64,000 nucleotides of DNA, taken from positions 1-64,000 of the forward strand of contig CAZMRW010000007.1 in NCBI GenBank assembly GCA_964568805.1, given 5' to 3'. The notes under the pieces were generated by a model. The model was not told the DNA's origin, made no database searches, and was given only the letters and a program-made list of their open reading frames with translations. Below are positions 1-9,544 of this stretch, piece after piece. Each line of letters opens with the position of its first letter. Position 1 is the first letter of the stretch. A program made the translations under genes and the position numbers. Source of the stretch: CAZMRW01 sp964568805 (GTDB lineage: Bacteria > Pseudomonadota > Gammaproteobacteria > Methylococcales > Methylomonadaceae).

Positions 1-1
1 C

Positions 2-247
2 AGAATGCTGGGTACTGTCGTTTCCCACGGCAGTTTCACCGCGGAATCGGCCAGCAGCGGGGTATCCGTGTTCGGTATCGGCGGAGGCGAAAGCGCATTT
101 GCAGCCAGCGCGTTGGGTCAGGCAACCCGCGCGGCAATGAACGACACTGTCAAGCAGTTGTCACAACAGCTTCGCATCAAGGGCCCGGCTTATATACCGG
201 CAAAAGTGACTGTCTCTAAAAAAAGCCGGAAAAAACGTTCGAATTAA
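2..247 (+). CDS. C-terminal end of a possible CsgG-like protein (5' truncated)
   Basis: The reading frame is open from the first base of the window, so this is the tail of a gene that begins upstream; the in-frame ATG at 5 need not be its start. The 80 visible residues have a glycine-rich stretch followed by an alanine-rich helix with ATRAAMNDTVKQLSQQL, which resembles the C-terminal helix of CsgG-type outer-membrane lipoproteins (curli secretion and related families). The extreme C-terminus is basic (KKSRKKRSN). Only this tail can be seen, so the family call is tentative. Confidence 0.35.
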   Translation, partial: RMLGTVVSHGSFTAESASSGVSVFGIGGGESAFAASALGQATRAAMNDTVKQLSQQLRIKGPAYIPAKVTVSKKSRKKRSN

Positions 248-360
248 TTAAAGATACATCGTTCCGATATGGACGACCAGATATTCTCCGGCGTCCATAT
301 CATGCACCAGGATTAACGACGAAGACATGCAGTTTAAGACTGTACTATCAAACAAGCCCG

Positions 361-1191
361 TTAACGATCCAAAATGATATTAAATTCTTTTTTATCCAGT
401 AATCTGTTCTTTTCATCAACCGTTCTGACATGCCAATGGCCCAAAGCAGTGTGGTTAAATAATTTGGTGCTAGCCGTGCGCCATCTGTCAGCGGATATTT
501 TTAACCGTTGCCTCGACACGACCTTGCCTTTTTTAATCCATTCATGATAAATGGTTTTTTTATTCATCCCTTTTAATTCAGTAAAATAATTAACCTGTAC
601 GGCTTTGGATTTACTGACCCTTACCGGCGAATCTATAATCTGGACAGGCTCCTTATTAATTATTTTATACGCAAGCAGCGACCTGATGACCTGATGGCTC
701 TTCCGTCCCGTGAGATCATTACTGTTCTTGACTATTACCGGCTGTATTTTTCCTACCTCTTTAGCTTCGATACCAGTCTGTTTTTTTCCGGTGCTTTCCA
801 GAGTCTTGGTCGATTCCTGAGCGGCAATGGCTTTAACAGATCCGGATTGCTCACTCGGTACCTGCGATTCCGGCGCTGCATCATTAATACTTTGGGGCGA
901 TGCAGCCTTTGCTTCCGGAACTTTTGCCGAGTCGCTATCGGCATCCGGATTAATCTCCGGACTGGTAATCTGATCGGCCAAGCCCGACGGTTTTGGTGAA
1001 TTATCTTCCGGTGAACTACTAAAATAAAAATACAGCGGCAATGAAATTATCAGAATAATAGCGCCAAGCGCCAGCACTATCCGCTTGACATTCCAATCTG
1101 TTATCATTTCCGGTGAGGATGCGTTTTTGCTGGCCTGACGTCCCGACACAGGGTATTTTAGTTTGATTACAATACTTTTTTTATCTGCCAT
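361..1191 (-). CDS. DUF2914 domain membrane protein
   Basis: A 276-residue protein with a short cytoplasmic N-terminus, one membrane segment (about residues 38-58), a long Pro/Ser/Ala/Glu-rich linker and a C-terminal domain of about 90 residues. The C-terminal domain shows the DUF2914 pattern: a beta-rich domain with YHEWIKKGK, RWRTASTK and GHWHVRTVDE. Function of DUF2914 is unknown; the topology places the domain in the periplasm. I chose the ATG at 1191 (MADKKS), with AGGA about 13 bases upstream, rather than the longer frame that opens with a TTG at 1320. It is transcribed away from sucA. Confidence 0.7.
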   Translation of the reverse strand: MADKKSIVIKLKYPVSGRQASKNASSPEMITDWNVKRIVLALGAIILIISLPLYFYFSSSPEDNSPKPSGLADQITSPEINPDADSDSAKVPEAKAASPQSINDAAPESQVPSEQSGSVKAIAAQESTKTLESTGKKQTGIEAKEVGKIQPVIVKNSNDLTGRKSHQVIRSLLAYKIINKEPVQIIDSPVRVSKSKAVQVNYFTELKGMNKKTIYHEWIKKGKVVSRQRLKISADRWRTASTKLFNHTALGHWHVRTVDEKNRLLDKKEFNIILDR

Positions 1192-1350
1192 ATGAAGATC
1201 AATCCTATTAAGGTGAAACATCAATACTGCCTTAACTGAACTGTCAGAATAGTCCGTATTTTTGTTAGATAAGGCGTTAGAGCTTGGTAATATAACACTT
1301 CGAAAGTAATATAAAGCCAAAACACATGCAGATTTTTTGGGACAACGACA

Positions 1351-4176
1351 ATGAGTGACTTGCTAAAGCTTTTTCAGGACTCTTCTTCATTAAATGGAAG
1401 CAATGCCTGGTTTGTGGAAAACCTGTATGAACGCTTTTTGGAAGACCCGGAGTCCGTTGAACCCAGCTGGCAAAAACAGTTCCGGGAAATTCATGACGGA
1501 GCCGTTTATGAAACACCTCATAGCCCTGTCGTTGAACGGTTTGCCCAACTGGCCGTCAAGTCTCAAGGCAGATTGGCCCAATTGCAAGGTTTTACCGAAG
1601 AAAGCGTAAAAAAACAAACGGCAGTTGCCCGTCTTATCAACCATTACCGTGTACGCGGGCACCAAATTGCCAACAATAATCCGCTGGGTAGCACCGCTCC
1701 GGCACCGCCGGATATGGATCCGGCTTATTACGGACTTTCAGAGCCGGACATGGATACCCTGTTCGATACCGGAACGCTGTATGGAGTTGACCGCTTACCC
1801 TTAAGGGATATTATTGCCAACCTGAAAGAGATTTATTGCGGCAGTATCGGCTCCGAATACATGCATATCGTCGATACTCAGATCAGACGCTGGATGATCA
1901 ACCGCCTGGAAAACAGCAAAATGCAACTGACTCTGGATCCCGATAAAAAGCGGTGGATACTGAAGTTATTGACAGCCGCGGAAGGAATTGAAGTCCATTT
2001 ACACAACAGATTTGTCGGTCAAAAACGATTCTCCCTGGAAGGCGGCGATTCCTTGATTCCCATTCTGGATGAAGTGATCCTGGGTGCAGGCGAAAAGGGC
2101 GTCAATGAAATTGTGATCGGTATGGCGCACCGAGGACGCTTGAATGTACTGGTCAATATATTGGGCAAAAGCCCTGCCACGTTATTTGATGAATTTGCCG
2201 GCACCTGGAGGGTAACGCCCGGCGTCAGTTCCGGCGATGTCAAATATCACATGGGCTTTTCTTCCGATATTGCCACGCCCGGCGGACCGGTCCATCTGAC
2301 CTTGGCGTTCAACCCGTCCCATCTCGAAATCATCAATCCGGTTGTCGAGGGTTCGGTGAAAGCCCGGCAGGACAGAGCCGGAAAAGACGGCATAAACACG
2401 GTGATTCCGGTTTTAATCCACGGCGATGCTGCTTTTTCGGGACAAGGCATTGTCATGGAGACGCTCAACATGTCGCAAACCCGGGCATTCAGTACCGGCG
2501 GCACGATACATATCGTCATCAACAACCAAATCGGCTTTACCACCAGCAACCCCTTGGATGCACGATCGACTCTGTATTGCACCGATATAGCCAGCATGAT
2601 CCAGGCACCGGTGTTTCATGTCAACGGCGACGACCCGGAAGCAGTCATCTTCGTGACTAAACTGGCCCTCGATTACCGAATGAACTTTAACAAGGATGTC
2701 GTTATCGATCTCATCTGCTATCGCAGGCTCGGTCATAACGAAGCTGACGAACCGGCGACAACCCAGCCGATCATGTACAAAAAAATCCGCAAACACAAAA
2801 GTACTCGGAGGATTTACGCGGAAAAACTCATAGCTGAGGGAATTTGTACTGGCAATGAGACCGCCGCTATGGAACAGGACTATCAGAAATTACTGGAAGC
2901 CGGTGAAGTAGTTTCGAGACCGATAATTACCGATTCCGCCTATTCCTATACACATCAATGGAACCAGTTTCATGATAAAAATTGGGATATCCCCTGTAAA
3001 ACAGCTGTTTCTCTGGATCACTTGCGATTTTGCAACGACCGGATGCTGCGTCTTCCGGCAGGTTTCGAATTGCATCCGAGAGTCGCCAAAGTCATGGATA
3101 ATCGCCGTAAAATGGCGGCAGGCGCCCTGCCTTTGGACTGGGGATTTGCCGAAAATATGGCCTATGCAACCCTGCTGATGGACCAATACCACGTCCGCCT
3201 GACGGGTCAGGATGTCGGACGAGGCACCTTTGTGCATCGTCATGCTATCTTGCATAACCAAATCAACAATCAAACGTATACGCCGCTCAGACATCTGGAT
3301 AAAGATCAGGGCCGCGTCCAGATTTATGACTCCCTGCTTTCAGAAGCCGGGGTATTGGGCTTCGAATACGGCTACAGCACGACGATGCCCAATACGCTGG
3401 TCATCTGGGAAGCGCAATTCGGCGACTTTGCCAATGGCGCGCAGGTGGTCATCGATCAATTCATCAGTTCAGGGGAAACCAAATGGGGGCGTCTATGCGG
3501 ATTGGTCATGTTGTTGCCCCATGGCTTTGAGGGGCAAGGCCCCGAGCATTCGTCCGCCCGACTGGAACGTTATCTGCAACTCTGCGCCGAACATAACATG
3601 CAGGTTTGCTACCCTACTACACCGGCGCAGATTTTTCATCTGCTGCGCCGCCAATTGATCAGACCTTACCGAAAACCGCTGATCGTGATGAGCCCGAAAA
3701 GCCTGCTGAGACATAAACTCGCGGTATCGACCCTGGAAGACTTAACTCACGGGCATTTCCTGCCCATCATCGGCGAAGTGGATGACATGAATCCCAAAAA
3801 AGTGACCCGGTTTATCTTGTGTGCGGGTAAAGTCTATTACGATCTCCTGGAAAAACGGCGGCTGGACGACCTTAAGCACGTTGTGATTGCCCGTATCGAA
3901 CAGCTGTATCCTTTTCCTACCGAATTATTTAAAACTGAAATAGCCAAATACCCGAATTTGAAAGAATTCGTCTGGTGCCAGGAAGAGCCCAAGAATCAGG
4001 GGGCCTGGTATCAGTCCAATCACCACTTTGTTGACAATTTGGCGCCCAATATCAAAGTCACCTATAGCGGTCGCGAGGCTTCTGCCGCGCCTGCCGTAGG
4101 CACGTTTCACATCCACATCGAACAACAAAAAGCTGTCGTTGAATCAGCCTTATACGGCAAATCTTCTGGAAAATAA
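1351..4176 (+). CDS. sucA: 2-oxoglutarate dehydrogenase E1 component
   Basis: Thiamine-diphosphate-dependent E1 subunit of the 2-oxoglutarate dehydrogenase complex, which decarboxylates 2-oxoglutarate and transfers the succinyl group to E2. The 941-residue length is normal for the family. Conserved blocks are intact: the N-terminal E2-binding segment, GMAHRGRLNVL (about 256-266), the ThDP/Mg block with VNGDDPEAV (about 424) and RRLGHNEADEPATTQP, and the C-terminal HSSARLERYLQLC. It starts a three-gene operon; its stop is one base before the sucB ATG. Many type I methanotrophs were long regarded as having little OGDH activity, which makes the state of this operon of interest. Confidence 0.97.
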   Translation: MSDLLKLFQDSSSLNGSNAWFVENLYERFLEDPESVEPSWQKQFREIHDGAVYETPHSPVVERFAQLAVKSQGRLAQLQGFTEESVKKQTAVARLINHYRVRGHQIANNNPLGSTAPAPPDMDPAYYGLSEPDMDTLFDTGTLYGVDRLPLRDIIANLKEIYCGSIGSEYMHIVDTQIRRWMINRLENSKMQLTLDPDKKRWILKLLTAAEGIEVHLHNRFVGQKRFSLEGGDSLIPILDEVILGAGEKGVNEIVIGMAHRGRLNVLVNILGKSPATLFDEFAGTWRVTPGVSSGDVKYHMGFSSDIATPGGPVHLTLAFNPSHLEIINPVVEGSVKARQDRAGKDGINTVIPVLIHGDAAFSGQGIVMETLNMSQTRAFSTGGTIHIVINNQIGFTTSNPLDARSTLYCTDIASMIQAPVFHVNGDDPEAVIFVTKLALDYRMNFNKDVVIDLICYRRLGHNEADEPATTQPIMYKKIRKHKSTRRIYAEKLIAEGICTGNETAAMEQDYQKLLEAGEVVSRPIITDSAYSYTHQWNQFHDKNWDIPCKTAVSLDHLRFCNDRMLRLPAGFELHPRVAKVMDNRRKMAAGALPLDWGFAENMAYATLLMDQYHVRLTGQDVGRGTFVHRHAILHNQINNQTYTPLRHLDKDQGRVQIYDSLLSEAGVLGFEYGYSTTMPNTLVIWEAQFGDFANGAQVVIDQFISSGETKWGRLCGLVMLLPHGFEGQGPEHSSARLERYLQLCAEHNMQVCYPTTPAQIFHLLRRQLIRPYRKPLIVMSPKSLLRHKLAVSTLEDLTHGHFLPIIGEVDDMNPKKVTRFILCAGKVYYDLLEKRRLDDLKHVVIARIEQLYPFPTELFKTEIAKYPNLKEFVWCQEEPKNQGAWYQSNHHFVDNLAPNIKVTYSGREASAAPAVGTFHIHIEQQKAVVESALYGKSSGK

Positions 4177-4177
4177 C

Positions 4178-5407
4178 ATGAGCATTGAAGTCCTAGTCCC
4201 CAATCTACCCGAATCAGTTTCAGACGCCACCCTGATCACCTGGCATAAACAGGCTGGCGACAGGATAACCAAAAACGAAAACCTGGTCGATCTTGAAACC
4301 GATAAAGTCGTCCTGGAAGTGCCCGCTCCCGAATCGGGCATACTGACTTCTATCCTCAAGGAAAACGGCGCCATTGTCACCGGCGGAGAGCTTTTGGGCC
4401 TAATCGAAACACAAGCCGCTGCAGAACAACAGCCCAAGACTGACACTCAAACTGTCGAAACAAAAACGTCCGGAGAGCGCGAACAGGATATGCCGCTAAG
4501 CCCTTCGGTACGCCGTTTGATCAATGAAAACACCATCGATCTTGCTGTCATTGCCGGAACCGGGAAAAGCGGACGCATCACGAAGACTGACGTTCTGGAC
4601 CATCTCAAAAAACAGCCTTCCGCGCCTGTTGAAAATAAGGCCCCGACAGCCGAAACCCTGCATCAACCCGGAACACAGACTGAAGCCAAGACATCAGTTT
4701 CAAATCTGCGCCCTGAACAGCGCGTGGCAATGACAAGATTAAGGGCAAAAGTCGCAGAACGCCTGCTGCAGGCGCAACAAAACGCTGCCATGCTGACGAC
4801 CTTTAATGAAGTTAACATGCAAAGCGTGATTGACTTACGTAATCAATATAAAAGCCGGTTCGAACAAAAGCACAATGTCAAACTGGGTTTCATGTCCTTT
4901 TTTGTCAAGGCCTCTATCGAGGCTTTAAAAAAATTCCCGGCAATCAACGCGTCAATCGACGGCAACGATATTATCTACCACGGCTACTACGACATGGGCA
5001 TTGCCGTCAGCACCCCGCGTGGATTGATCGTGCCGGTGTTGCATGATGCGGATCAGCTGGATTTTGCCGGTATCGAAAAAAGTATTGCCGATTTTGGAGA
5101 AAAAGCGCGTAGCGGTACCTTAAGTTATGATGATTTGAAGGGAGGTACCTTTACCATTACCAATGGCGGTGTATTTGGCTCCATGCTGTCGACTCCGATT
5201 CTTAACCCCCCGCAATGCGCCATTTTGGGGATGCATGCGATTAAAGAGCGCCCCGTTGTGGAAAACGGACAAATCGTCATCAGACCGATCATGTATCTGG
5301 CCCTGTCCTACGATCATCGTCTGGTCGATGGCCGTGAAGCCGTGCAATTTTTAGTGACCATAAAAGAATGCCTGGAAGCGCCTGCTCACCTACTTCTTAA
5401 TATATAA
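4178..5407 (+). CDS. sucB: 2-oxoglutarate dehydrogenase E2, dihydrolipoyl succinyltransferase
   Basis: Core subunit of the OGDH complex; it carries the lipoyl group and transfers succinyl to CoA. 409 residues in the usual order: lipoyl domain with ETDKVVLEV (lipoyl lysine K43), a linker, the peripheral-subunit-binding domain (about 106-145, LSPSVRRLINE), and the acyltransferase domain with the catalytic HRLVDG motif (H380, D384). The ATG at 4178 is the right start because it opens directly at the conserved MSIEVLVPNLPESV; the frame extends 13 codons further back into sucA. All E2 catalytic elements are intact, in contrast to the E3 gene that follows. Confidence 0.96.
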   Translation: MSIEVLVPNLPESVSDATLITWHKQAGDRITKNENLVDLETDKVVLEVPAPESGILTSILKENGAIVTGGELLGLIETQAAAEQQPKTDTQTVETKTSGEREQDMPLSPSVRRLINENTIDLAVIAGTGKSGRITKTDVLDHLKKQPSAPVENKAPTAETLHQPGTQTEAKTSVSNLRPEQRVAMTRLRAKVAERLLQAQQNAAMLTTFNEVNMQSVIDLRNQYKSRFEQKHNVKLGFMSFFVKASIEALKKFPAINASIDGNDIIYHGYYDMGIAVSTPRGLIVPVLHDADQLDFAGIEKSIADFGEKARSGTLSYDDLKGGTFTITNGGVFGSMLSTPILNPPQCAILGMHAIKERPVVENGQIVIRPIMYLALSYDHRLVDGREAVQFLVTIKECLEAPAHLLLNI

Positions 5408-5410
5408 ACC

Positions 5411-6850
5411 ATGACCAAAACACAAAGCCGCTACGATTTGATAGTTATAGGCGCGGGCCCCGCTGGTTATGTCAGCGCCATCCGGGCAGCCCAACTCGGC
5501 TTAAAAACGGCCTGCATCGACAATTGGAGCGATAAAAAGGGCAGACCCAATTTGGGGGGCGCCTATCTCAATGCCGGCTGCGTAGCGTCGATGGCCTTGC
5601 TTGAATCGGCTAAAATTTACCACACCCTAACAAATAACAGTATTCATCACGGCATAGTTGCCGATGCGATTTCGCTGGACGTCAGCCAAATGATTCGCCG
5701 TAAAGATGACATCATTGACGAATTCAACCGCAAAATTACCAATCTGTTTAAACTTCACAAAATCGACACCATTCATGCCAGGGCCAAACTGCAGTCGGCA
5801 AAACAAGTTGAAGTATTTCCAGTGGACCTTTCCCATTCCTATCGACTTGAAGCCGATAATATCATTCTGGCCACTGGCTCATCGCCTGTCGAATTATCCT
5901 GCGCACCTATCGATAACGAAACGATCATCGATACCAGCGCCGCGTTAAATCTTGACGAAGTACCCAAACGGCTGGCTATTATCGGCGCCGGCATCAAAGG
6001 CCTGGAAATAGGCAGCATATGGAATAGACTGGGCTCGGAAACCATATTGCTGGAAGCTCAGGAAATATTTTTATCGTTGCCGGATCAGCAGATTTCAAGA
6101 GAAGCCTATCGTATTTTTACTGAACAAGGGCTGGAAATGCGGTTGGGCGCACGCGTCATTTCAGCTAAAAAAGGCAATAAAAAAGTCACCATTGAATATC
6201 AGGATCACGAAGGAAATCATATCCTTCGCGTAGATAAACTGATTGTCGCAACCGGCAGAAAACCCAATTCCGAAAACCTGGCCGCACCTGAAGCCAATTT
6301 GCTCCTTGATGAATCAGGTTATGTACATGTCGACGAAAAATGCCGGACCAATCTGCCCGGCGTGTATGCGGTTGGCGACCTAACCTTGCTCGGTCCCATG
6401 TTGGCCCATAAAGGGATTGAAGAAGGCGTATTCGTAGCGGAGCAGATTGCAGGGATCCATTCCCCCATCAATTACGACCTACTCCCCAGTGTCATTTATA
6501 CCGCCCCTGAAATCGCCTGGGTCGGGCAAACCGAGCAGTCTTTAAGAGCCTTGGGCGAACCGATCAAAATCGGCATTTTTCCATTTACTGCGTCTTCAAG
6601 AGCACTGACTATGGGTAAAACCGAAGGACTGGTTAAAATTATCGCGCATGCAGACACGGATTTGATACTTGGCGTTCATATCATAGGAGAACACGCCTCC
6701 GAACTGATTGCCGAAGCTGTCTTGGCTATGGAGTTCTCCGCCAGCAGCGAAGATCTGGCCAGAACTATACACGCTCACCCGACCCTTTCCGAAAGCCTGT
6801 ATGAAGCGGCGCTGGCTCTAAAAAAAATGGCCTTGCATTTACCCCATTAG
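5411..6850 (+). CDS. lpd: Dihydrolipoyl dehydrogenase (E3)-like protein lacking one redox cysteine
   Basis: A flavoprotein of the pyridine-nucleotide disulfide oxidoreductase family, third gene of the sucAB operon, starting four bases after sucB. The FAD motif (VIGAGPAGYVSAIRAAQLG), the NAD motif (IIGAGIKGLEIG), the second FAD block (YAVGDL) and the active-site base motif HAHPTLSE (H456, E461) are present, and the length (479) is normal. The redox-disulfide motif is not: family members have GGxCLNxGCxPSK, whereas here residues 49-61 read GGAYLNAGCVASM, so the first cysteine is Tyr52, only Cys57 remains, and the Pro and Lys are Ala59 and Met61. Known E3 chemistry needs both cysteines, so this protein may not reoxidise dihydrolipoamide, or may do so in an unusual way. 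The frame is undisturbed, which argues against recent decay. Confidence 0.88.
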   Translation: MTKTQSRYDLIVIGAGPAGYVSAIRAAQLGLKTACIDNWSDKKGRPNLGGAYLNAGCVASMALLESAKIYHTLTNNSIHHGIVADAISLDVSQMIRRKDDIIDEFNRKITNLFKLHKIDTIHARAKLQSAKQVEVFPVDLSHSYRLEADNIILATGSSPVELSCAPIDNETIIDTSAALNLDEVPKRLAIIGAGIKGLEIGSIWNRLGSETILLEAQEIFLSLPDQQISREAYRIFTEQGLEMRLGARVISAKKGNKKVTIEYQDHEGNHILRVDKLIVATGRKPNSENLAAPEANLLLDESGYVHVDEKCRTNLPGVYAVGDLTLLGPMLAHKGIEEGVFVAEQIAGIHSPINYDLLPSVIYTAPEIAWVGQTEQSLRALGEPIKIGIFPFTASSRALTMGKTEGLVKIIAHADTDLILGVHIIGEHASELIAEAVLAMEFSASSEDLARTIHAHPTLSESLYEAALALKKMALHLPH

Positions 6851-7022
6851 ATAACTTCACCGTTAAGTCGAATACGATGGGAATCAACCCGGTTATAGCT
6901 AGACCGGCCCAAACCACAAGATAATGTGACGGAAAGCTTCTACCGCATCAATTTGACCTGGCCAGGCTGCCACCGGGCTATATCATTTAAATTGCTGCAA
7001 ATCAACGCGGTAAAGACAGAGT

Positions 7023-7787
7023 ATGGCACTAGCATCCGTTGTTGAATCCTTGTTCAAATGGCTATTCCTGGTCAGTGCATTGCTTTTCGGAATCACTTTT
7101 AATTACAAGGATAAATTGCCCGACCCGGACTTTTATGATTTGGCACATCTCGAGCCTCCAAAACAAACACCGGTTTTGGTTCCTCCTTTTGACGTCAGGG
7201 TCAATGAGCAAGATTACACGATCAAACCGAAATATGCCTACGAACTTGACGGCATTATCGTCAGTTACCACAATGCCGACAGCTTTGGCGATATCTGGCA
7301 TCACAAGCGCTGGAAGGATTATCTGAATCTGCGCGACTTGTGTGTGGTCTGGGGAGACAATGTCGGATCTGGGGTCTATCAGAGCATGCAGTTTAGCAAC
7401 GACAGCTGGACCTGTTGGGCTTCCTGGAACGATGCAAGTACTGGACAGATATTTAAAATGAATAGTCTATCCAATAATCATTTGCTGACCAATGATACTG
7501 CAATCAATAAAACTCTGATGGAAGCCGAGGCAGGGGACCATATTCGACTGAAAGGAGTGCTGTCGGAGTATTCCAATAGAGGCAACGGATTTCAACGAGG
7601 CACCAGCATCACCCGAGATGACACCGGCAATGGCGCTTGCGAAACGATATTCCTGGATGAATTCACCGTGATCAAAAAGGCCAATCGAAAACTACGGCGG
7701 GCATATACTCTGGCGAAATGGCTGACAGCCATTTCCGCTATCGGTTTTTCGATCATGTTTGTAATCGCACCCGTCCGCATCAGATAA
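7023..7787 (+). CDS. Uncharacterised membrane-anchored protein
   Basis: 254 residues. A hydrophobic segment near the N-terminus (about 11-27) and another at the C-terminus (about 232-250) flank a soluble domain of about 200 residues that is rich in Trp, Asp and Asn and contains CVVWGDN and WTCWASWND. The arrangement suggests a periplasmic or extracytoplasmic domain held by two membrane spans. I do not recognise the family. It stands alone, 172 bases after lpd and 178 bases before the porin gene, on the same strand. Confidence 0.6.
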   Translation: MALASVVESLFKWLFLVSALLFGITFNYKDKLPDPDFYDLAHLEPPKQTPVLVPPFDVRVNEQDYTIKPKYAYELDGIIVSYHNADSFGDIWHHKRWKDYLNLRDLCVVWGDNVGSGVYQSMQFSNDSWTCWASWNDASTGQIFKMNSLSNNHLLTNDTAINKTLMEAEAGDHIRLKGVLSEYSNRGNGFQRGTSITRDDTGNGACETIFLDEFTVIKKANRKLRRAYTLAKWLTAISAIGFSIMFVIAPVRIR

Positions 7788-7889
7788 TTTTTTGATTTAA
7801 CAGGGAGCTGAAAAAGCACCCTGTCAAGGTTACCAGTCAGCATAATTTTACCGCACCAATAGGGATCGATTACCTAGCAATACGCATCT

Positions 7890-7932
7890 AAATAAGAATC
7901 ATTTGCAATACTACAATTATTTGTCTTATACT
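7890..7932 (+). promoter_or_regulatory. Promoter with overlapping Fur-box-like site
   Basis: A -35-like TTGCAA (7903-7908) and a -10-like TATACT (7927-7932) are 18 bases apart. The -35 overlaps AATAAGAATCATTTGCAAT (7891-7909), whose core AAGAATCATT resembles proteobacterial Fur boxes. This would place the porin gene and perhaps the next two genes under iron control. The match is by eye only. Confidence 0.45.
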
Positions 7933-7965
7933 ATCAACCATCTAATTTTATTAATGGATGGGCAA

Positions 7966-9369
7966 ATGAAAATTAACAACAAGATAGTATTGAAAAGCAG
8001 CGCTCTAACCGCATTGCTCGCTTTGACGCCGACGGTCAATGCCATGGACAAGCCTAAGACCATGGAAGACATGTGGAAAATTATCGAGGCTCAGCAGAAG
8101 CAGATCGACGAAATGAAGACCGCGATGGCGGAAACAGCAAAGAAACAGCCAGCAGGCGAAGTGCCGCAAAACAATGTCAAAACGTTGGAACACAAGACCG
8201 ATATCTTGACCCAGGAAGTGGAAAAACTGCGGACCAATCTGGTGATTCCCGAAGAAACCAAATATAAGAGTGCTTATGGCCTGGGCCCTGCCGCATCCAA
8301 GGTTTATCAGGTAGGTAAAGGGCTATCGATTGGCGGCTATGGCGAAGCTAATTATCAGGCCACCGTCGGTGATGAAAAAGGCAAAAATGACAATGCCGAC
8401 TTTGAGCGAATGGTACTCTATGCCGGTTACAAGTTTACTGATCGTATCCTTTTCAATAGTGAGCTGGAATTTGAGCATGCCACCACAGGAGAGGGTGACG
8501 AAGAAAAAGGGGAAGTATCAGTCGAATTTGCAGCATTGGATTTTTTCATCGATCCGATGGCCAATGTTCGCGCTGGTATGGTGCTGCTTCCAATGGGCTT
8601 TATCAACCAAATTCATGAACCGCCCTTTTATTTCGGCAACAATAGGCCGGAAGTCGAACGGCAAATCATACCCAGCACCTGGCGCGAAATCGGTGCCGGA
8701 TTGTTTGGCGAGATACTGCCAAACTTGACGTATACGACTTATGTAGTGAATGGTCTAAATGCCGAAGAATTCACTTCTAGCGGCATCCGCGATGGTAGAC
8801 AAGGAGGCAGTCAGGCCAAAGCCGAAGATCTGGCCTTCGTCGGACGCATGGATTATGCGCCGCCGGTCTTGCCCGGATTATCCGTGGGCGGCTCGGCTTA
8901 TTTAGGCAATTCCGGACAGAATCAACTGTTTGACGGCCAGCAAGTCGACGTCTTTACCCAGCTTTACGAAGGCCATGTGCAATGGAAATACCGCGGACTG
9001 GAATTCCGGGCACTGGGCTCCTGGGGCCATATAGGCGATGCCGGCGTACTGAGCGCTGCAAAAGGACAGACTATAGGGAAAGACAATTATGGTTGGTATA
9101 CCGAAGTCGGCTACGATATTTTGCCTTGGATATTCAACGATACGGCGCAATATCTGGCGCCATTTTTCCGATATGAACAGTTTGACACGATTGCTTCTGC
9201 GCCAACCGGGTATTTGGATGATGAAACCAAAGATCGGCGAATCTATCAATTCGGTTTGCAATACAAGCCGATACCCAATGTCGTCCTTAAAGCCGATTAT
9301 CGCAATTTTGCGTCGAGAAAAGGCGATTTGCCAGATGACTTCAACCTTGGCTTGGGCTTTATTTTCTAG
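7966..9369 (+). CDS. Outer-membrane porin with N-terminal coiled coil
   Basis: 467 residues. A Sec signal peptide (about 1-24, ending PTVNAMD), then a heptad-like coiled-coil stretch (about 30-80, with repeated Gln/Lys/Glu), then a long amphipathic beta-strand region ending in the aromatic C-terminal GLGFIF typical of outer-membrane beta-barrels. This layout matches trimeric phosphate-selective or DcaP-like porins. The ATG at 7966 was chosen because it opens the signal peptide; upstream in-frame ATGs lie at 7903 and 7954. It is first in a likely cluster with the FMN-binding protein and the membrane protein downstream, behind a Fur-box-like promoter. The substrate cannot be told from sequence. 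Confidence 0.8.
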   Translation: MKINNKIVLKSSALTALLALTPTVNAMDKPKTMEDMWKIIEAQQKQIDEMKTAMAETAKKQPAGEVPQNNVKTLEHKTDILTQEVEKLRTNLVIPEETKYKSAYGLGPAASKVYQVGKGLSIGGYGEANYQATVGDEKGKNDNADFERMVLYAGYKFTDRILFNSELEFEHATTGEGDEEKGEVSVEFAALDFFIDPMANVRAGMVLLPMGFINQIHEPPFYFGNNRPEVERQIIPSTWREIGAGLFGEILPNLTYTTYVVNGLNAEEFTSSGIRDGRQGGSQAKAEDLAFVGRMDYAPPVLPGLSVGGSAYLGNSGQNQLFDGQQVDVFTQLYEGHVQWKYRGLEFRALGSWGHIGDAGVLSAAKGQTIGKDNYGWYTEVGYDILPWIFNDTAQYLAPFFRYEQFDTIASAPTGYLDDETKDRRIYQFGLQYKPIPNVVLKADYRNFASRKGDLPDDFNLGLGFIF

Positions 9370-9544
9370 CCTCGCCTTGCCGTCATCTATAGTATGATAT
9401 AGATGAGCGGTTATGGAAATGGCGACGGACACTTTTAGAAACCGCCGCCTTATTCCTCCTCCAGTATAAACCTGCATGCTCAAGGCGGCTTCTGGCGGAT
9501 TTGGCCGCATGTTTAAAAACATTTCTATGGGCCTTATCATCATT

